In this document: positions 1-5,105 of the stretch, piece after piece
Layout: every line of letters starts with the position of its first letter
How positions within the stretch are numbered: position 1 is the first letter of the stretch
Assembly (NCBI GenBank): GCA_934662925.1
Contig: CAKUKL010000072.1
Location: 1 to 7,267, forward strand
Direction of reading: 5' to 3'
From: an uncultured Oscillospiraceae bacterium
Lineage (GTDB): Bacteria > Bacillota > Clostridia > Oscillospirales > Oscillospiraceae
Length of the DNA: 7,267 bases
Notes under the pieces: model-generated
Told to the model about the DNA's origin: nothing
What the model saw: only the letters and a program-made list of their open reading frames with translations
The model's database searches: none
Position numbers and translations under genes: made by a program

Positions 1-428
1 TAGGTGGCAGTGATATAATTCTGCACGCTTTTTGTGCGGCCCGCAAGCGGGTTATTCATGTGGCTGTACAGGATTTTATGAAGCTGCAGGATATAGTTCT
101 GCGTAATTGGAATCGCGTCAAAGCTCTCGTGAATGATACTCAGCACGTCGCGGTATCCGGCGATCTCCTGCTCATCTCGGTTCCTCGGCGTGGTTTTCTC
201 CTCGACGAGCTGCCGGATTCGGGTGCTCGTGGTAACGATGCCCTCAATGGCATTCGATGCCTCAGTACTCTGTATTTTGGCGATCTCCACGAGCTTTTCG
301 AGTTCCTCCGGGCGCTGCTTCAAATACAGTTCCTGCTTGCCGACTTCCTTGTATATGGCCGCAATCAGGCCAAGAACATCCGAGTCCCACTTCTGTTCCT
401 TGATTGCGGAGTAATTGAAGGTTCTCAT
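1..428 (-). CDS. Fic-family protein (AMP-transferase), N-terminal part, runs off the left edge
   Basis: The minus strand is open from an ATG at 428 to the window edge, giving 142 residues that begin MRTFNYSAIKEQKW. Residues 54-63 read STEASNAIEG, which contains the [S/T]xxxE[G/N] inhibitory motif of Fic proteins as S58-N-A-I-E62-G63. In this family the glutamate blocks productive ATP binding until relieved, and an N-terminal position marks class II. The following helices (RDEQEIAGYRDVL, then LQLHKILYSHM at about 115-124) match the start of the Fic fold. The catalytic HPFxxGNGR loop would lie beyond the edge, so activity cannot be judged. Family members usually AMPylate a hydroxyl side chain of a target protein. 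The start is supported by a GGGGG Shine-Dalgarno stretch at 436-440 with a 7-nt spacer. A strong promoter and repeated sites lie just upstream. A C-terminal winged helix, common in this subgroup, is not visible here. Confidence 0.88.
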   Translation of the reverse strand, partial: MRTFNYSAIKEQKWDSDVLGLIAAIYKEVGKQELYLKQRPEELEKLVEIAKIQSTEASNAIEGIVTTSTRIRQLVEEKTTPRNRDEQEIAGYRDVLSIIHESFDAIPITQNYILQLHKILYSHMNNPLAGRTKSVQNYITAT

Positions 429-448
429 TCCCTTACCCCCTTTTCACT

Positions 449-479
449 TTCCCTTAAATAATAATATAAAATAAGGGAA
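449..479. promoter_or_regulatory. Proximal operator-like inverted repeat over the Fic promoter
   Basis: TTCCCTTA (449-456) and its exact complement TAAGGGAA (472-479) form a perfect 8-bp inverted repeat with a 15-nt AT-rich centre. It straddles the -10 box of the Fic promoter. A further single TCCCTTA (429-435) sits directly before the start codon, between the Shine-Dalgarno stretch and the ATG. Half-sites 22 bp apart lie on the same face of the helix, as expected for a dimeric repressor. Autoregulation by the Fic protein or a partner is inferred, not shown. Confidence 0.7.
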
Positions 480-486
480 TAGTCAA
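458..486 (-). promoter_or_regulatory. Promoter of the Fic gene
   Basis: On the minus strand a -35 box TTGACT (481-486) is followed after exactly 17 nt by a -10 box TATTAT (458-463), each one base from the sigma-A consensus. The predicted transcript starts near 451 and has a short leader of about 20-25 nt before the ATG at 428. One repeat half-site lies between the -35 and -10 boxes and another at the predicted start point, so a bound protein would block RNA polymerase. Confidence 0.8.
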
Positions 487-497
487 TGGGCTGTGCC

Positions 498-536
498 ATA
501 AATCCCTTACTATTATGCCTGTATTAAGGGATTTAT
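498..536. promoter_or_regulatory. Distal operator-like inverted repeat upstream of the Fic promoter
   Basis: ATAAATCCCTTA (498-509) and TAAGGGATTTAT (525-536) form a perfect 12-bp inverted repeat with a 15-nt centre. The core TCCCTTA-N15-TAAGGGA has exactly the geometry of the proximal repeat and is displaced from it by 53 bp, close to five helical turns. This suggests cooperative binding by one regulator at two sites. No T-run follows either arm, so a terminator is a poor explanation. Confidence 0.7.
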
Positions 537-979
537 ACTCAGTTGATGGAAAAGAGCCTGCGATTATTTTCATGCTGTAAACTCACTCTTCTTTGTCTAT
601 AGCGCCGCAACTGCTGAGCCGCCACCCTTACAGAAACAACTTGCATAACCGCCTGCTTAGAGTTACAATGCAGAGGATCTGAAACGCAAAACGCTTCCCA
701 TCCGGCACCGGTGAGCCTTCACCGGAAACCGGGCGGGAAGCGTTTTTGACCACATAGATTACCACAGACGGCGCTGGAACACCCGGAAACAGTGGAGATA
801 AGAGCGTCAAAGAGTAAGTAAAACAAAATGAAAACGGCTGAAAACCGCCATAAACGAGCAGAAAAAGTGTTCAGCATCCCTTTTGGAGCAGGATGCCGCA
901 CGTCCGGGTCTTTCATTGCAAACTAGCGGCACTATATTGTCGAAATGATAAGCTGCCCGCAAATTTTGCGCCAGCCGGA
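537..979. other. Gene-poor stretch between the Fic and TetR promoters
   Basis: No convincing gene is seen on either strand. Open frames of 60-65 codons exist but have no Shine-Dalgarno site and no recognisable motif. A 32-codon plus-strand frame (828-926, beginning MKTAENRHKRAEKVF) starts right after a stop and lacks a ribosome site. A short frame ending at 812 reads TTDGAGTPGNSGDKSVKE and may be the tail of a decayed gene. The main structured element is the large hairpin at 688-747. The stretch could be the remnant of a mobile element, but nothing in it proves this. Confidence 0.4.
688..747 (+). terminator. Large two-part hairpin followed by TTTTT
   Basis: AAAACGCTTCCC (688-699) pairs perfectly with GGGAAGCGTTTT (735-746), 12 bp, and the plus strand continues as a run of five Ts (743-747). 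Inside the loop a second perfect hairpin, CCGGTGA (708-714) with TCACCGG (719-725), has a GCCT tetraloop. The shape is that of an intrinsic terminator usable on the plus strand and more weakly on the minus strand. No plus-strand gene lies upstream in the window, so it either belongs to a lost gene or ends a short untranslated RNA. Confidence 0.55.
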
Positions 980-1008
980 TTGACAAATCCTGTTTCTTGT
1001 AATATAAT
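980..1008 (+). promoter_or_regulatory. Consensus promoter of the TetR-CPBP operon
   Basis: TTGACA (980-985), 17 nt, then TATAAT (1003-1008): both hexamers and the spacing match the sigma-A consensus exactly. Transcription should start near 1015, giving a leader of about 35 nt before the TetR start codon. Such a strong promoter upstream of a TetR gene implies tight repression in the absence of inducer. Confidence 0.88.
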
Positions 1009-1033
1009 CCACATTATATATAATTCAAATTAT
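1004..1033. promoter_or_regulatory. Putative TetR operator palindromes
   Basis: ATAATTCAAATTAT (1020-1033) is a perfect 6+2+6 palindrome just downstream of the predicted transcription start. A second, shorter one, ATAAT-CCAC-ATTAT (1004-1017), overlaps the -10 box. TetR proteins commonly repress their own promoter from such sites. AT-rich DNA yields palindromes by chance, so assignment to this regulator is inferred from position. Confidence 0.45.
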
Positions 1034-1049
1034 GTATTGAGGTGTGAAC

Positions 1050-1622
1050 ATGCCCGCAAAAGCAAAGGTCACAAAAGAAATGATCGTTGACGCGGCTTTC
1101 GCGGTCGCCCGCGAGACAGGCGCGGAAAACATCAACGCAAGGACTGTTTCCGAACGACTGCATTGCTCCACGCAGCCTGTTATGTATCATTTCGCAACGA
1201 TCGAAACATTGAAACGGACGGTCTACGCAAAGGCGGACCGTTACCATTCGGAATATCTGATGGATCTGAAAAGCCCCCAAAAGGGCGTCATGCTCGGGAT
1301 CGGGCTGAATTATATCCGCTTTGCCATCGAAGAGCCGCATTTATTCCGGTTCCTTTTTCAATCGGATTATTTCAGCGGGGCTACACTGCTGGAACTGATC
1401 GACGCCGAGGAGCTTGCCCCTGTTCTCTCAGCCATGCGGGGATCTCTGGACCTCAGCATGGAACAGACAAAGCAGGTATTCCTGACGATCTTCCTGTTTG
1501 CCCATGGGTACGCAAGCATCATCGCCAACAATTCGCTGAAATACGATGAGGCGCTGATCAGTCTTCAACTGGAGCAGGCGTACCGGGGTGCGATATTAGC
1601 AGTGCGGGAGGAAACAACATGA
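1050..1622 (+). CDS. TetR/AcrR-family transcriptional regulator
   Basis: A 190-residue protein of normal length for a TetR dimer. The N-terminal DNA-binding domain spans about residues 8-55 with the typical pattern TKEMIVDAAFAVARETG, then a helix-turn-helix around 29-48 (INARTVSERLHCSTQPVMYHF) in which the recognition helix ends in the usual Y-H-F. The rest is the all-helical ligand and dimer domain, and LFAHGYASIIANN near residues 150-162 resembles the WHG-type C-terminal subgroup. I chose the ATG at 1050 because GAGGTG (1039-1044) sits 5 nt before it. A GTG at 1044 is part of that ribosome site and is unlikely to be used. The stop overlaps the start of the protease gene (ATGA), so the two are translationally coupled. 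It probably represses its own operon; the inducer is unknown. Confidence 0.9.
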   Translation: MPAKAKVTKEMIVDAAFAVARETGAENINARTVSERLHCSTQPVMYHFATIETLKRTVYAKADRYHSEYLMDLKSPQKGVMLGIGLNYIRFAIEEPHLFRFLFQSDYFSGATLLELIDAEELAPVLSAMRGSLDLSMEQTKQVFLTIFLFAHGYASIIANNSLKYDEALISLQLEQAYRGAILAVREETT

Positions 1623-2371
1623 AAAAGCTCTATGAAAAAAGCGAGCTGACCTTCGCGATCGCATGGATCGTGGTCTACTGCGTTCTGCAGTCGCTGGCGA
1701 ATCCGCTCAACAAGATCATCGGGATCGAATATGCCGCAAGCGCCGTTTTCTGCGTCCTGCAAACCATTGTTCTGTTCGGCTTTATCCGAAAAAATAACTT
1801 GCAGAAGCGGTATGGGCTCTGCACCTCCCCTGTCCCTGCCCGCCGGTTCCTCTATTATGTGCCGCTTGTCCTTCTGGCGACGGGAAATCTCTGGAACGGC
1901 GCCGCCCTCAATGACCCGCCGGCGGACACGGTCTGCCGGATCGTGTGCATGCTCTGTGTTGGATTTCTGGAGGAAGTGATCTTCCGGGGTCTTCTGTTTA
2001 CGGCCATCGCAAAGGATAACATCAGATCTGCCGTTATCATCTCAAGCGTGACCTTCGGCATCGGACATATCATCAATCTGTTCAACGGCAGCGGTATGGA
2101 GCTTATCAGCAACCTGTGCCAGATCGTCTTTGCCGTCGCGGTGGGCTTTCTGCTGGTCACGATCTTTTACCGTGGCGGAAGCCTGCTCCCCTGCATCCTT
2201 GTCCACTCCGCCATCAATGTGCTCGGCACCTTCGCAAATGACGCAAATCTTACCGTGGGAACGCAGTTACTGCATATCGCCGCTTTGACCGTGATCACGG
2301 CTGCCTATGCCCTGATCCTCACAAAAACACTCCCCGACCGAAATGAACTCGAAGCAAAAACACAGCGCTGA
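1619..2371 (+). CDS. CPBP-family intramembrane glutamic protease (Abi/Rce1-like)
   Basis: A 250-residue polytopic membrane protein. All three signature motifs of the CPBP/Abi family are present: E118-E119-V-I-F-R123 (EExxxR), F146-G-I-G-H150 (FxxxH), and H196-S-A-I-N200 (HxxxN). The paired glutamates and two histidines form the presumed active site. Hydrophobic segments lie at about residues 11-26, 40-56, 79-92, 105-117, 136-152, 165-184, 187-204 and 216-235. Family members include the CAAX protease Rce1, bacteriocin maturation or self-immunity proteins and stress-related proteases in Firmicutes. The substrate here cannot be read from sequence. Its ATG lies within the TetR stop (ATGA overlap), so it is the regulator's most likely target. 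Immunity to a peptide toxin or envelope-stress proteolysis are both plausible; no bacteriocin gene is visible nearby. Confidence 0.88.
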   Translation: MKKLYEKSELTFAIAWIVVYCVLQSLANPLNKIIGIEYAASAVFCVLQTIVLFGFIRKNNLQKRYGLCTSPVPARRFLYYVPLVLLATGNLWNGAALNDPPADTVCRIVCMLCVGFLEEVIFRGLLFTAIAKDNIRSAVIISSVTFGIGHIINLFNGSGMELISNLCQIVFAVAVGFLLVTIFYRGGSLLPCILVHSAINVLGTFANDANLTVGTQLLHIAALTVITAAYALILTKTLPDRNELEAKTQR

Positions 2372-2373
2372 AC

Positions 2374-2393
2374 CCCGGCAAACCGGGTTTTAT
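2374..2393 (+). terminator. Weak terminator-like hairpin after the CPBP gene
   Basis: CCCGG (2374-2378), loop CAAA, CCGGG (2383-2387), then TTTTAT. It starts two bases after the CPBP stop. The stem is only 5 bp, so read-through into the KTR gene 52 nt downstream is possible. Confidence 0.45.
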
Positions 2394-2422
2394 CCCAAAT
2401 ACTTCAAGACGAGGTGGTATCC

Positions 2423-2611
2423 ATGGCCGAACACTTAAACCCGGCACCGGACTGGCTCCGCTGCCCCAGATGCGGCGGCAAGACGAGAACGCAGATACGT
2501 CCGCACACGGTGCTGGAGGACTTCCCTCTGTTCTGTCCCAAGTGCAGATACACCTGCGTAATCCAGTTTAGAAACGGAAAAACAGAAGAGATCAACATGC
2601 CGGACGCTTAG
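2423..2611 (+). CDS. Cysteine-rich KTR domain protein
   Basis: A 62-residue protein with two Cys-x-x-Cys knuckles, CPRCGGKTR at about 14-22 and CPKC at about 38-41, separated by TQIRPHTVLEDFPLF. This is the hallmark arrangement of the Cys_rich_KTR family, named for the K-T-R after the first knuckle. The four cysteines probably bind one zinc. Members are small proteins of unknown role that travel with conjugative transposons and resistance genes in Firmicutes. The ATG at 2423 is preceded by GAGGTG (2411-2416) with a 6-nt spacer; a GTG at 2414 lies inside that site and is discounted. From memory of the family, many members end in PDAxTQSR. Here a TAG follows PDA and the next codons would read TQCR, so the protein seems to stop about four residues early. 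It marks this stretch as linked to mobile DNA. Confidence 0.85.
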   Translation: MAEHLNPAPDWLRCPRCGGKTRTQIRPHTVLEDFPLFCPKCRYTCVIQFRNGKTEEINMPDA

Positions 2612-2623
2612 ACGCAGTGCAGA
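2599..2623 (+). repeat. Direct repeat, left copy (KTR gene 3' end)
   Basis: These 25 bases, covering the PDA-stop end of the KTR gene and the first arm of its terminator, match 6349-6373 at 22 positions. The two copies are in the same orientation and exactly 3750 bp apart, on either side of the macro-to-ARH operon. Confidence 0.65.
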
Positions 2624-2655
2624 CCGATCGGATCGGTTTGTGCTGCGTTTATTGT
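2612..2655 (+). terminator. Terminator of the KTR gene
   Basis: ACGCAG (2612-2617) pairs with CTGCGT (2643-2648), and inside this ACCGATC (2623-2629) faces GATCGGT (2631-2637). The T-rich tail TTTATTGTTTT follows. The first arm begins immediately after the KTR stop codon, so the hairpin would form close behind the terminating ribosome. Confidence 0.65.
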
Positions 2656-2682
2656 TTTATGGCATGAGGAATGGAGAAGTGC

Positions 2683-2721
2683 AAACAGCGCACCGGCCAG
2701 ATGGCCGGTGCGCTGTTTTTT
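2683..2721. terminator. Strong terminator between convergent KTR and ARH genes
   Basis: AAACAGCGCACCGGCC (2683-2698), loop AGAT, and the exact complement GGCCGGTGCGCTGTTT (2703-2718) make a perfect 16-bp stem. The plus strand continues in a run of Ts (2716-2721). On the minus strand only three Ts follow, but the stem also lies 28 nt past the end of the ADP-ribosylglycohydrolase gene, so it may serve both directions. Confidence 0.85.
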
Positions 2722-2748
2722 ATCTGATATTCCTCTTTATGCGCCTTG

Positions 2749-3552
2749 TCACTGTCCCGAGACCGCGTTCTCCCATTCGAGCAGGATCTCCGCCAACTCC
2801 GGCGTCAGCCGCTGGCGGCACTCCGCTTTCAGCTCCTCCGGCACGCCGTAGAACCCCTCGGCGATGCTGCCGGTAATGGCGGCCAGCGTGTCGCTGTCGC
2901 CGCCGAGGGACACCGCCGTGCGCAGGGCGTCCTCAAAATCCGTGCTCTCCAGAAAGGCCGTGATGGCCTGCGGCACCGTCTCCTGACAGCTTTCCACATG
3001 GCGGTAGTCCGGGCGGATCTCGTCGCAGGTGCGGCTGAGGTCATAGCCGAACTCGCGCTCCACATATGTTTTGATGTCCGCCTTGCTGTGGCCGGTGCGG
3101 GCGAGGAAAATGGCCACGGCGGCAGCCTGCGCACCCTTGATACCCTCCGGGTGATCGTGGGTCACCACGGCGGTGAGCCGCGCCAGCCGCAGCGTCTCCG
3201 CCAGATCCCCCGCCAGCCATGCCGCGGAGGACACCCGCATGGCACTGCCGTTGCCGTAGCTGTGGTAGGGCTGCGGGTCGTCCTCGTACAGCCAGCCGCC
3301 GAACCGCGCGCCATAACCCCGGCCGGGATAGGCGCGGCCCAGCCGCCGCATTTCCGTCACCAGCGCTGTCCGGATGACATCGTCGGCCTGCCCGCGGGTG
3401 TCCAGCAGAGCCTTTGCCACAGCCAGCGTCATCACCGTGTCGTCGGTGAAATCGGAATGCTGGCTGAACAGCGGAAAATCTTTGGCCTTATAGTTATTGC
3501 AGTCAAACTCGTAGGGGCTGCCCACGATGTCGCCCAGGATCGCTCCGTACAT
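2749..3552 (-). CDS. ADP-ribosylglycohydrolase (ARH/DraG family)
   Basis: A 267-residue protein covering the whole ARH fold. Seen in order: GAILGDIVGSPYEF at residues 3-16, the metal-binding FTDDTVMT at 35-42 (T36, D37, D38), the substrate loop GNGSAMRVS at 100-108, HDHPEGIKGA at 132-141, and SLGGDSDTLAAITGSIAEG at 215-233 with metal ligands D219, D221 and T222. All the residues expected to hold the two Mg ions are intact. Family enzymes hydrolyse the bond between ADP-ribose and an arginine or serine side chain, or act on O-acetyl-ADP-ribose or related compounds; specificity cannot be read here. It is the last gene of the minus-strand operon, with 6 nt after the VWA stop. Its ATG has only a distant GGAGAGG, so translation probably depends on coupling to the VWA gene. 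Confidence 0.93.
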   Translation of the reverse strand: MYGAILGDIVGSPYEFDCNNYKAKDFPLFSQHSDFTDDTVMTLAVAKALLDTRGQADDVIRTALVTEMRRLGRAYPGRGYGARFGGWLYEDDPQPYHSYGNGSAMRVSSAAWLAGDLAETLRLARLTAVVTHDHPEGIKGAQAAAVAIFLARTGHSKADIKTYVEREFGYDLSRTCDEIRPDYRHVESCQETVPQAITAFLESTDFEDALRTAVSLGGDSDTLAAITGSIAEGFYGVPEELKAECRQRLTPELAEILLEWENAVSGQ

Positions 3553-3558
3553 ACTGAT

Positions 3559-4194
3559 TTATCGTCCTCTCCGGTTTACGTCCTCGTCGATGCGGCGCTT
3601 CCAGTCGGCGCTGAGGGGCCGGGCCGCCCGGACGCTGCACACGGCCTCGCTGATGACCTCGTAGTTGAGCGCCGTGCCCTCCTGATCGCATTTATAATTC
3701 ACCGCCCGGTCGGCGTTGATACCGAAGCGGGCCGCTTCCTTCGCCGCGTCGATGTTCGCGCCGAGGAAGAGGAACTCCCAGCCGTATTTCCTCTTCTCAT
3801 GCTCGATCATCCGCCGCACCCGCTCGTAGTCATAGCGGCGGCTGGCGTTTTCGTAGCCGTCGGTAGTGATGATGAACATCGTCTTTTCCGGCACGTCCTC
3901 CCGGCGGGCGTACTTGTGGATGTTTCCAATGTGGTGGATGGCCCCGCCCACGGCGTCCAGCAGAGCTGTGCAGCCCCGGGTGAAGTACTCCCGCTCCGTC
4001 ATGGGCGGCACCTTGCTGAGGGGCAGGCGGTCATGGATGACCACGCTCTCGTTGTCGAACAGCACGGTAGAGACCAGTGCCTCCCCCGCTTCCCGCTTCT
4101 GTTTTTCGATCATGGAGTTGAAGCCGCCGATGGTGTCCTTTTCCAGCCCCGACATGGAGCCGCTGCGGTCAAGAATAAAAACCAGTTCTGTCAT
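3559..4194 (-). CDS. VWA-domain protein with intact MIDAS (TerY-like)
   Basis: A 211-residue soluble protein that is essentially one von Willebrand factor A domain. The metal-ion-dependent adhesion site is complete: D9-R-S11-G-S13 in FILDRSGSMSG, T76 in TRGCTALLDAVGG, and D112 in FIITTDGYENAS. The sequence resembles the standalone VWA proteins of Clostridia and the TerY group. VWA proteins of this kind usually act as Mg-dependent protein-binding partners rather than enzymes. No signal peptide or membrane segment is seen, so it should be cytoplasmic. The ATG at 4194 has a very strong Shine-Dalgarno, AAGGAGGG (4203-4210 on the complementary strand), 8 nt upstream. That site lies within one arm of a 13-bp inverted repeat. 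The ADP-ribosylglycohydrolase follows after 6 nt, suggesting the two work together. The target is unknown. Confidence 0.85.
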   Translation of the reverse strand: MTELVFILDRSGSMSGLEKDTIGGFNSMIEKQKREAGEALVSTVLFDNESVVIHDRLPLSKVPPMTEREYFTRGCTALLDAVGGAIHHIGNIHKYARREDVPEKTMFIITTDGYENASRRYDYERVRRMIEHEKRKYGWEFLFLGANIDAAKEAARFGINADRAVNYKCDQEGTALNYEVISEAVCSVRAARPLSADWKRRIDEDVNRRGR

Positions 4195-4199
4195 TGGGA

Positions 4200-4253
4200 A
4201 AACCCTCCTTCGTTTGATTACGCTTTGATTTTAGCGGACTCGAAGGAGGGTTT
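4200..4253 (-). promoter_or_regulatory. Inverted repeat that can mask the VWA ribosome-binding site
   Basis: AAACCCTCCTTCG (4200-4212) and CGAAGGAGGGTTT (4241-4253) are perfect 13-bp complements separated by 28 nt. In minus-strand RNA the 5' arm reads as an anti-Shine-Dalgarno and the 3' arm is the VWA ribosome site itself. The loop can form a small inner stem, CGCT (4221-4224) with AGCG (4233-4236), and holds TTTGATT twice at 11-nt spacing. In a transcript from the upstream arsC-like gene this would hide the VWA start. The 3' arm is followed by four Us, so it might also act as an attenuator. A TAAAAT hexamer in the loop could be a -10 box, but no -35 was found. Confidence 0.65.
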
Positions 4254-4273
4254 GGTCGCCTGAAAAGCGACAA

Positions 4274-4630
4274 TTATTCGGTTTGCAGCCGCTCCGCCCA
4301 CTCGGCTTCCCTGAAGCCCACAAGGACGAAGTCGTCCCCCACCAGCAGCGGACGCTTGACCAGCATGCCGTCTGTGGCCAGGAGCTTCAGCATCTCGTCC
4401 TCGCTCATGCCGGGTAACTTGTCCTTCAGCTCCATGGATTTGTAGAGCAGGCCGCTGGTGTTGAAAAATTTCTTCAGCGGGAGGCCGCTGAGCTTATGCC
4501 ACGCGGCCAGCTCGCCATAGCTAGGGTTCTCCGTTTTGATGTCCCGGAGCTGGTAAGCGGCGTGATGCTCGTCCAGCCACTTCCGAGCCTTCTGGCAGGT
4601 GGTGCACTTGGGGTAACAGACAAAAATCAT
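4274..4630 (-). CDS. ArsC/Spx-family thioredoxin-fold protein
   Basis: A 118-residue protein, the normal length for the ArsC/Spx/MgsR family. It opens with MIFVCYPKCTTCQKARKWL, carrying a C9-T-T-C12 pair where Spx-type proteins have their CxxC redox switch, plus an extra C5. The conserved KRP of the family is at 92-94 (VKRPLLVGDD), followed by FVLVGFREAEW. Annotation pipelines usually call such proteins arsenate reductase. The CxxC and tail fit the Spx/MgsR/YusI side better, whose members act as redox regulators or have no known role, and there are no arsenic genes nearby. The start ATG overlaps the HD stop by 4 nt (ATGA), so translation is coupled. It is the third gene of the operon; 79 nt carrying the 13-bp inverted repeat separate it from the VWA gene. 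Confidence 0.85.
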   Translation of the reverse strand: MIFVCYPKCTTCQKARKWLDEHHAAYQLRDIKTENPSYGELAAWHKLSGLPLKKFFNTSGLLYKSMELKDKLPGMSEDEMLKLLATDGMLVKRPLLVGDDFVLVGFREAEWAERLQTE

Positions 4631-5073
4631 ATTTCTCTCTCCTGATTCAGTTCTTCCAGATAGCGGATGGCCTGCATATACTGGTCGTATTTTCTGGACC
4701 GCGCGCCGTTCAGCCGTCGGGTGTCCGTGTTGTGCCTGAGGTCCGCCAGCTTGACCCGCCGGGCGATGGGGTCCCGGGCCAGCGCCCGGATATAGTCCAT
4801 GTACGGCACGCCGTCCCCATGGGTCAGCAGACGAAGCGCATGAATGACCGGCTCCGGAAAGCCCGCCCGGGCCAGATCGTCAAAGGAATACCGGTCGCCG
4901 TGGTCCTCGATCACATCGTGGAGGAGGGCCGCGCAGACGGACTCCTCATCGTCCATCTGAGTGGCCAGATAGAAGGGGTGGAACACATAGGGGTAGCCGC
5001 CCTTGTCCACGTCGTCCCTGTGGGCGTCATACATGATGGCGCACGCCTTTTTCACAAGCTCGGAATAATACAC
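4627..5073 (-). CDS. Small HD-domain hydrolase, SpoT/MESH1-like
   Basis: A 148-residue protein made of one HD domain of the RelA/SpoT hydrolase type. Seen in order: H32 in PYVFHPFYLA, H52-D53 with E56-D57 in AALLHDVIEDH, and D111 with N115 in VKLADLRHN. These cover the metal ligands and the ED motif needed for (p)ppGpp hydrolysis in the family. No synthetase or regulatory domain is attached, so it resembles small alarmone hydrolases; MESH1-type enzymes can also act on NADPH. I place the start at the GTG at 5073 because AAGGAG (complement of 5080-5085) lies 6 nt before it and relatives begin at this residue. A GTG at 5109 would add 12 residues and overlap the macro gene, but has no ribosome site. 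Its end overlaps the ArsC/Spx-like gene. Alarmone hydrolysis is inferred from motifs only. Confidence 0.83.
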   Translation of the reverse strand: MYYSELVKKACAIMYDAHRDDVDKGGYPYVFHPFYLATQMDDEESVCAALLHDVIEDHGDRYSFDDLARAGFPEPVIHALRLLTHGDGVPYMDYIRALARDPIARRVKLADLRHNTDTRRLNGARSRKYDQYMQAIRYLEELNQEREI

Positions 5074-5105
5074 CGCTCGCTCCTTTCCGTCTCCGCGTGA
5101 TGGGC

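Noticed and set aside
60..461. Plus-strand frames of 133 and 93 codons at the left edge
   Set aside because: The minus strand here encodes the N-terminus of a Fic protein with its inhibitory motif, ribosome site and promoter, so these frames are shadows.
429..536. CRISPR or iteron array from the repeated TAAGGGA units
   Set aside because: The units are 7 bp, arranged as inverted pairs around a promoter, and there are no regular spacers or replication genes. Operators explain them better.
828..926. Small 32-codon frame beginning MKTAENRHKRAEKVF
   Set aside because: There is no Shine-Dalgarno site, a stop lies two codons before the start, and no family is recognised. It is kept only as a possible coding remnant.
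1020..1033. Rho-independent terminator from the ATAATT palindrome
   Set aside because: The stem is purely A-T with a 2-nt centre and sits between promoter and start codon, so an operator is the more sensible reading.
2746..4263. A 505-codon open frame on the plus strand
   Set aside because: It lies wholly antisense to the ARH and VWA genes, which carry complete catalytic and MIDAS motifs. Its translation is Ala/Gly/Arg/Val-rich without recognisable domains, as expected for a shadow frame in GC-rich DNA.
4274..4630. Arsenate reductase as a detoxification gene
   Set aside because: There are no ars regulator or transporter genes nearby, and the CxxC with the KRP tail fits Spx/MgsR-like proteins, so an arsenic role is not claimed.
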